A stretch of DNA of 64,000 bases from the NCBI GenBank assembly GCA_963780675.1, contig CAWACR010000003.1, forward strand, positions 1,116,001-1,180,000, read 5' to 3'. This document shows positions 60,825 through 64,000 of this stretch, piece after piece. This DNA is from JAHECE01 sp963780675. GTDB taxonomy: Bacteria; Actinomycetota; Actinomycetes; Actinomycetales; JAHECE01. Within the stretch, counting starts at the first letter, position 1, and every line of letters begins with the position of its first letter. The notes below the pieces were generated by a model. That model was not told the origin of the DNA and ran no database searches. It saw only the letters and a list, made by a program, of their open reading frames with translations. The translations under genes and the position numbers were made by a program.

Positions 60825-61991
60825 ATGGATCCCGTCGTCAACCCGTACTCCCCCGGTGCTGGACGGCCGCCCGCTGCGCTCGTGGGCCGCGAGGGACAGT
60901 TGGCGGCATGGGACGTCGCGTTGAGGCGGGTGACGGCTGGGCGTGATGCGCAGTCGGTCGTGCTGTACGGCCTGCGGGGCGTGGGCAAGACGGTCTTGCT
61001 GTCTCGGTTCGCGCGGATGGCGCGAGAGCGGGAGTGGATCGTCGCGCAGGTCGAAGCAAAGTCGCAGAAGTCGATGCGGGACATGGTCGGGGAGGCATTG
61101 CACGACGACCTCGTCGACCTCGCGCGTCCGGGCGTCGGCAAGAGGGTGCTCAAGGCCCTGAAGACGGCTTTGAGCTTCAAAGCCTCCTACGACGCGGCGG
61201 GCACGTGGAACTTCGGGCTGGACCTGAATGAGGCTCCGGGCGGTGGGGCCGACACCGGAACGTTTGAGTCCGACCTGGGCAAGCTCCTTCGAGACCTTTC
61301 CGACGCGGCTGCGGATCAGGGGATCGGCGTCGCTCTGCTGGTCGATGAGGCGCAGGACCTGCCCAACGATGAGCTGATCGCCTTGTGCACAGTCGTGCAT
61401 GCGGCCAACCAGCGCCAGGAGCGCCTCGTGGTCGGGTTGGCTGGACTGCCGAGCCTTCCGCGCAAGCTCGCGGAGGCGAAGTCCTACGCCGAGCGGCTGT
61501 TCAGCTATCACACCGTCGACGCGCTCTCGCACGCCGAGGCGGCAGCCGCTCTGACGGACCCGGCAGAGAGTGAGGGCGTGACCTGGATGGAGGACGCCGT
61601 GGAGAACGTCGTCGACGCAGCGGGCGGCTTCCCGTACTTCCTTCAGCAGTTCGGCCAGGACACCTGGAACGCAGCGCCGAGCTCCCCCGTGACGCTGGCC
61701 GACGCGAAACTCGGCGTCGCGAGGGGTCAACTCGCACTCGACACCGGGTTCTTCCGGATCAGGTGGGACCGCGCCACGGCATCGGAGAAGGAGTACCTCA
61801 AGGCGATGGCGGTCGATGGCGACGGCGGCAGCAGCTCAGGAACGGTGGCTGCGAGGCTCGGAAAGCGAATCGGCGCTCTCGGCCCGACTCGCGCCAACCT
61901 GATCAGCAAGGGCCTGATCTACTCGCCGGACCACGGGATCGTCGCCTACACCGTCCCCGCGATGGCGGCATTCGTGAATCGACAGCCCTAG
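60825..61991 (+). CDS. AAA/STAND-like ATPase (ATP-binding protein) of the island
   Basis: The 388-residue protein has Walker A (GLRGVGKT, 49-56), Walker B (VALLVDEAQDL with Asp174-Glu175), a sensor region (LVVGLAGLPSLPRKLAEAKS), arginine-finger-like SYAERLFSYHTVDAL, and a C-terminal winged-helix-like domain (TASEKEYLKAMAVDG, LGPTRANLISKGLIYSPDHG). It resembles the Orc1/Cdc6-like and MNS-type ATPases found in mobile elements. GAGGTGG lies before the ATG. The gene stands where higB would be expected: it is followed by the last bases of a higB ribosome-site region and a truncated higA. Confidence 0.85.
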   Translation: MDPVVNPYSPGAGRPPAALVGREGQLAAWDVALRRVTAGRDAQSVVLYGLRGVGKTVLLSRFARMAREREWIVAQVEAKSQKSMRDMVGEALHDDLVDLARPGVGKRVLKALKTALSFKASYDAAGTWNFGLDLNEAPGGGADTGTFESDLGKLLRDLSDAAADQGIGVALLVDEAQDLPNDELIALCTVVHAANQRQERLVVGLAGLPSLPRKLAEAKSYAERLFSYHTVDALSHAEAAAALTDPAESEGVTWMEDAVENVVDAAGGFPYFLQQFGQDTWNAAPSSPVTLADAKLGVARGQLALDTGFFRIRWDRATASEKEYLKAMAVDGDGGSSSGTVAARLGKRIGALGPTRANLISKGLIYSPDHGIVAYTVPAMAAFVNRQP

Positions 61992-62023
61992 CGTTCGCTG
62001 CCGACCACCACGAGGAGGTGACC

Positions 62024-62116
62024 ATGACCACGATCGACCCGATCCACCCCGGCGAGGTCCTACTCGAGGAAATCCGCCCCCGCGCGCAGACCCGGGCCGT
62101 CCCGCCCGCGAGGTAG
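62024..62116 (+). pseudogene. Internally deleted higA remnant (copy 4)
   Basis: After GAGGAGGTGACC the frame reads MTTIDPIHPGEVLLEE, then IRPRAQTRAVPPAR-stop, so 74 or so central residues with the whole HTH have been deleted. The preceding bases (GACCACCACGAGGAGG) match the higB end. The 30-residue product cannot act as an antitoxin. Confidence 0.85.
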
Positions 62117-62227
62117 CGACCCGCGCGAGGGTGGGTGAAGGCGATTGCCCGCGACGACCAGCACGCCCTCGTCAGGGCGGCTGGGACCGTGTGACCACGC
62201 CCGCGGTCACGGTGCCCAAGGACGCGC

Positions 62228-62603
62228 GTGTTCGAGTTCGAGGGTGCGGAGGCGTGGGCCGCGCTGTGCCGCTCCCGCCCCATGGAGGTCACCGCCCAGA
62301 AGCGACACGACTGGTTCCGTATGACGGGACGCGACGGCGGATGGGGCGTCCCCCGATGGGCGGTCATCGCCCGCGAGGACGACGCCGTACACCTCACCGC
62401 CGCCGCCCACCTGAGCGGGGCCGGCACCCCGATCCACGTGGACGAGCACACCGCATCCCTCATCGCCGGCTGGAACCTCGAACGAGACGTACTGGCTCAG
62501 CGATGCCCCGGCCCCGCGGGCGACGGCGTCCGTGCGGGCAGTCACGCGGCCCGGGCGTCCTGGATCAGCGCGACACCGAGGACGACCCACGCGGCCGGCA
62601 TGA
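62228..62603 (+). pseudogene. Hypothetical soluble protein, frame broken near its end
   Basis: The frame reads MFEFEGAEAWAALCRSRPME, VTAQKRHDWFRMTGRDGGWG, VPRWAVIAREDDAVHLTAAA, then IHVDEHTASLIAGWNLE. A shift of one base gives NETYWLSDAPAPRA, which reads as the natural continuation of GWN. Protein about 125 residues if repaired. Family unknown to me. The end overlaps the convergent membrane gene by about 60 bases. Confidence 0.45.
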
Positions 62604-63108
62604 GCGACTCCACCGGGAGGTACTGCGAATCCATGAGTACGAAGGCGACGCCGAGCGGAACCACACCGAATGCGAGGGCCGCGAACCGGTGCCACCCGGC
62701 CAGGCGACCCGGCAGCGCCAGCGCGATGCCACCGAGGAGCCCACCGAGAATCTGCGCCATGCCACCGAGCGGGTACAGGATCGAGTCCTGGCTCCCGCTG
62801 CCGAGCAACGTCACGTTCGCCACTACCAGCGCGGACAGGCCCGCGGCCTGGAGCGAGAGGGCCACGACGGCGAAGCCGCCCCGAGCGGCGAGGCGGGCGC
62901 GCATCAGCAGGACGAGCGCGGTGGCCCAGCCGAGCAACGCGATCGAGAACCCGATCTGGTTCGCGATCGCGGCGCCGCCGGTCGCCCCGTCGAAGAGCCC
63001 GTAGCGGAACTCCACCAGCGAGTTCACGAAGAACAGCGATGCTGAGGCGATGGCCAGGATGCCGGCGGTGCGCTGCAGCGACGGACGGCTCGTGGGCGCG
63101 TGAGAAGA
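62542..63108 (-). pseudogene. Multi-span membrane protein, 5' end lost at the IS element
   Basis: The frame has about five helices: LQRTAGILAIASASLFFVNS, NQIGFSIALLGWATALVLLM, GFAVVALSLQAAGLSALVVA, GGLLGGIALALPGRLAGW, FGVVPLGVAFVLMDSQYLP, AAWVVLGVALIQ. It has no start codon upstream of SLQRTAG; the frame runs to the IS30-type boundary near 63.11 kb, so the first residues were cut off (a GTG at 63027 would lose one helix). An 84-bp piece of the same gene occurs at 18.3 kb. Function unknown; it resembles DUF998-like proteins in layout only. Confidence 0.55.
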
Positions 63109-63204
63109 ACTGGGGCGCCGGGTTTGAGTGTGTCAACTCGATTTGGCCCCACTGTGATGGGGCGGATTCTAGTAATCGACGCAACGGCCCTATTTGTAGG
63201 TTCA

Positions 63205-64000
63205 CTATAACAGGGCGAGTGCGGCCGCGGGGGTGTTCCAGCCGAGTGTTTTCCGGGGTCGGTTGTTGAGTTCTTGCTGGACGGCGGCGAGTCGTTCGGC
63301 GGAATGGGCGTGCAGGTCGGTTCCTTTGGGGAAGTACTGGCGCAGCAGGCCGTTGGTGTTCTCGTTGGTGCCGCGCTGCCAGGGTGAGTGCGCCTCGCAG
63401 AAGTAGACGGGCATGCCGGTGGCGGCGCTGATCTGGGCGTGCTGGGCCATCTCCGAGCCCTGGTCCCAGGTCAGGGTCCGTCGCAGGTGCGGGGGCAGGT
63501 GCGGCGATCGCGGCGGTCACGGCGTCGCGGACGGCGTCGGCGGTGTGGGCGCCGGGCAGGTGCAGCAGGATGGTGTACCGGGTGGTCCGCTCGACCAGGG
63601 TGCCGATCGCGGAGCGTTCGCCGCGCCGGTGATCAGGTCGCCCTCCCAGTGGCCCGGCTCGGCGCGGTCGGCCACGGACGCGGGTCGCTCGCTGATCATC
63701 GTCATGGCGGTGCGAGCGTCCTCGGGTGCGGGCATCGGCTCGGGGTGTGGTCGTCGACGGCGGCGCCCGGTGCGCAGGGCGCGGCACGCGTCCCGGCCCA
63801 GGACACCGTCCCGGGCGTAGATCGCCTGGTAGATGGACTCCCAGGTCAGGTGGCGCGAAGGCTGGCCGGGGAAGGCCCGACGCAGGTGGTGGGCGATCTG
63901 CTCCGGGCTCCACGACTGGTCGAGCAGTCCTTGGACGTAGCCGCGCAGGAGGGCGTCCCGGGTGAGCCGACGATCGCGTGGGCGGGCGCGCCGCTGGAGG
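63205..64000 (-). mobile_element. IS30-family transposase, frameshifted and cut by the window edge
   Basis: Minus-strand frames together give YQAIYARDGVLGRDACR (N-terminal region), PGHWEGDLITGA, IGTLVERTTRYTILLHLPGA, MAQHAQISAATGMPVYFCEA, HSPWQRGTNENTNGLLRQYF and PKGTDLHAHSAERLAAVQQE, ending KTLGWNTPAAALALL. The DDE residues are visible in GDLI, the TWDQG-like segment (partly out of frame) and ENTNGLLRQ. Frame breaks lie near 63.50 and 63.62 kb. The terminal inverted repeat should lie in 63.11-63.20 kb but its edge could not be fixed. As written the transposase is inactive. Confidence 0.85.

Overview
The window is high-GC DNA (roughly 70% or more by eye) with short intergenic spaces, many GTG starts and ATGA/GTGA stop-start overlaps. 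The gene content (ECF sigma with anti-sigma, small DUF6131-type membrane proteins, a DUF6529-like protein, CsoR-type copper operators) points to an actinobacterium, probably near Micrococcales/Cellulomonadaceae. The genus cannot be fixed from the sequence. I see no phage or plasmid backbone. Accessory and broken genes are interleaved with metal, sulfur and redox genes.

Left part (1-22 kb): the tail of a sulfatase-maturase-like radical SAM gene overlaps a SulP transporter. Then come a CsoR-type operator and a P1B metal ATPase, a convergent two-component operon (SHOCT protein, small membrane protein, response regulator, histidine kinase), a PIG-L deacetylase convergent with a glycosyltransferase, a slipin, an ECF sigma/anti-sigma pair divergent from a cupredoxin/FAD-reductase/membrane-protein redox operon, and a large P2-like ATPase that lacks typical Ca2+ ligands.

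Middle part (22-39 kb): a CoA-disulfide-reductase/rhodanese fusion, a flavodoxin-like reductase, a lipoprotein zincin, a two-oxoacid dehydrogenase E1 alpha/beta pair with a free-standing lipoyl domain, a zinc alcohol dehydrogenase, a TetR regulator, several very small membrane proteins, a diacylglycerol-kinase-like enzyme coupled to a kinase-like/flippase fusion, and a LapA-domain protein.

Right part (39-64 kb): a mobile-looking island. Two copies of a perfect 58-bp direct repeat containing the 3' half of a tRNA-Pro(GGG) gene lie 20.9 kb apart, and a diverged copy lies between them. Each is followed by the paired heptamer GGCTACA-N5-GGCTACA, and two further repeats of that pair occur. Toxin-antitoxin genes surround these sites (DUF5615/DUF433, HigBA twice plus deleted remnants, HepT-MntA), together with an AAA ATPase. 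Between them sit a second copper operon (CsoR-type operator, sialidase-fold lipoprotein, a near-identical second P1B ATPase, SHOCT protein, multicopper oxidase), an ArsR/CDF zinc-type efflux operon and a sulfur module (DsrE, ArsR-rhodanese, cysteine desulfurase). The window ends in a broken IS30-type element.

Many genes carry single-base frame breaks (FAD reductase, DUF6529-like protein, sialidase-like lipoprotein, second ATPase, multicopper oxidase, CDF protein, IS30 transposase). Either copper/mobile genes are decaying here or the assembly has indel errors. The sequence alone cannot separate the two, but the density of breaks, including compensating pairs, makes errors a serious possibility.
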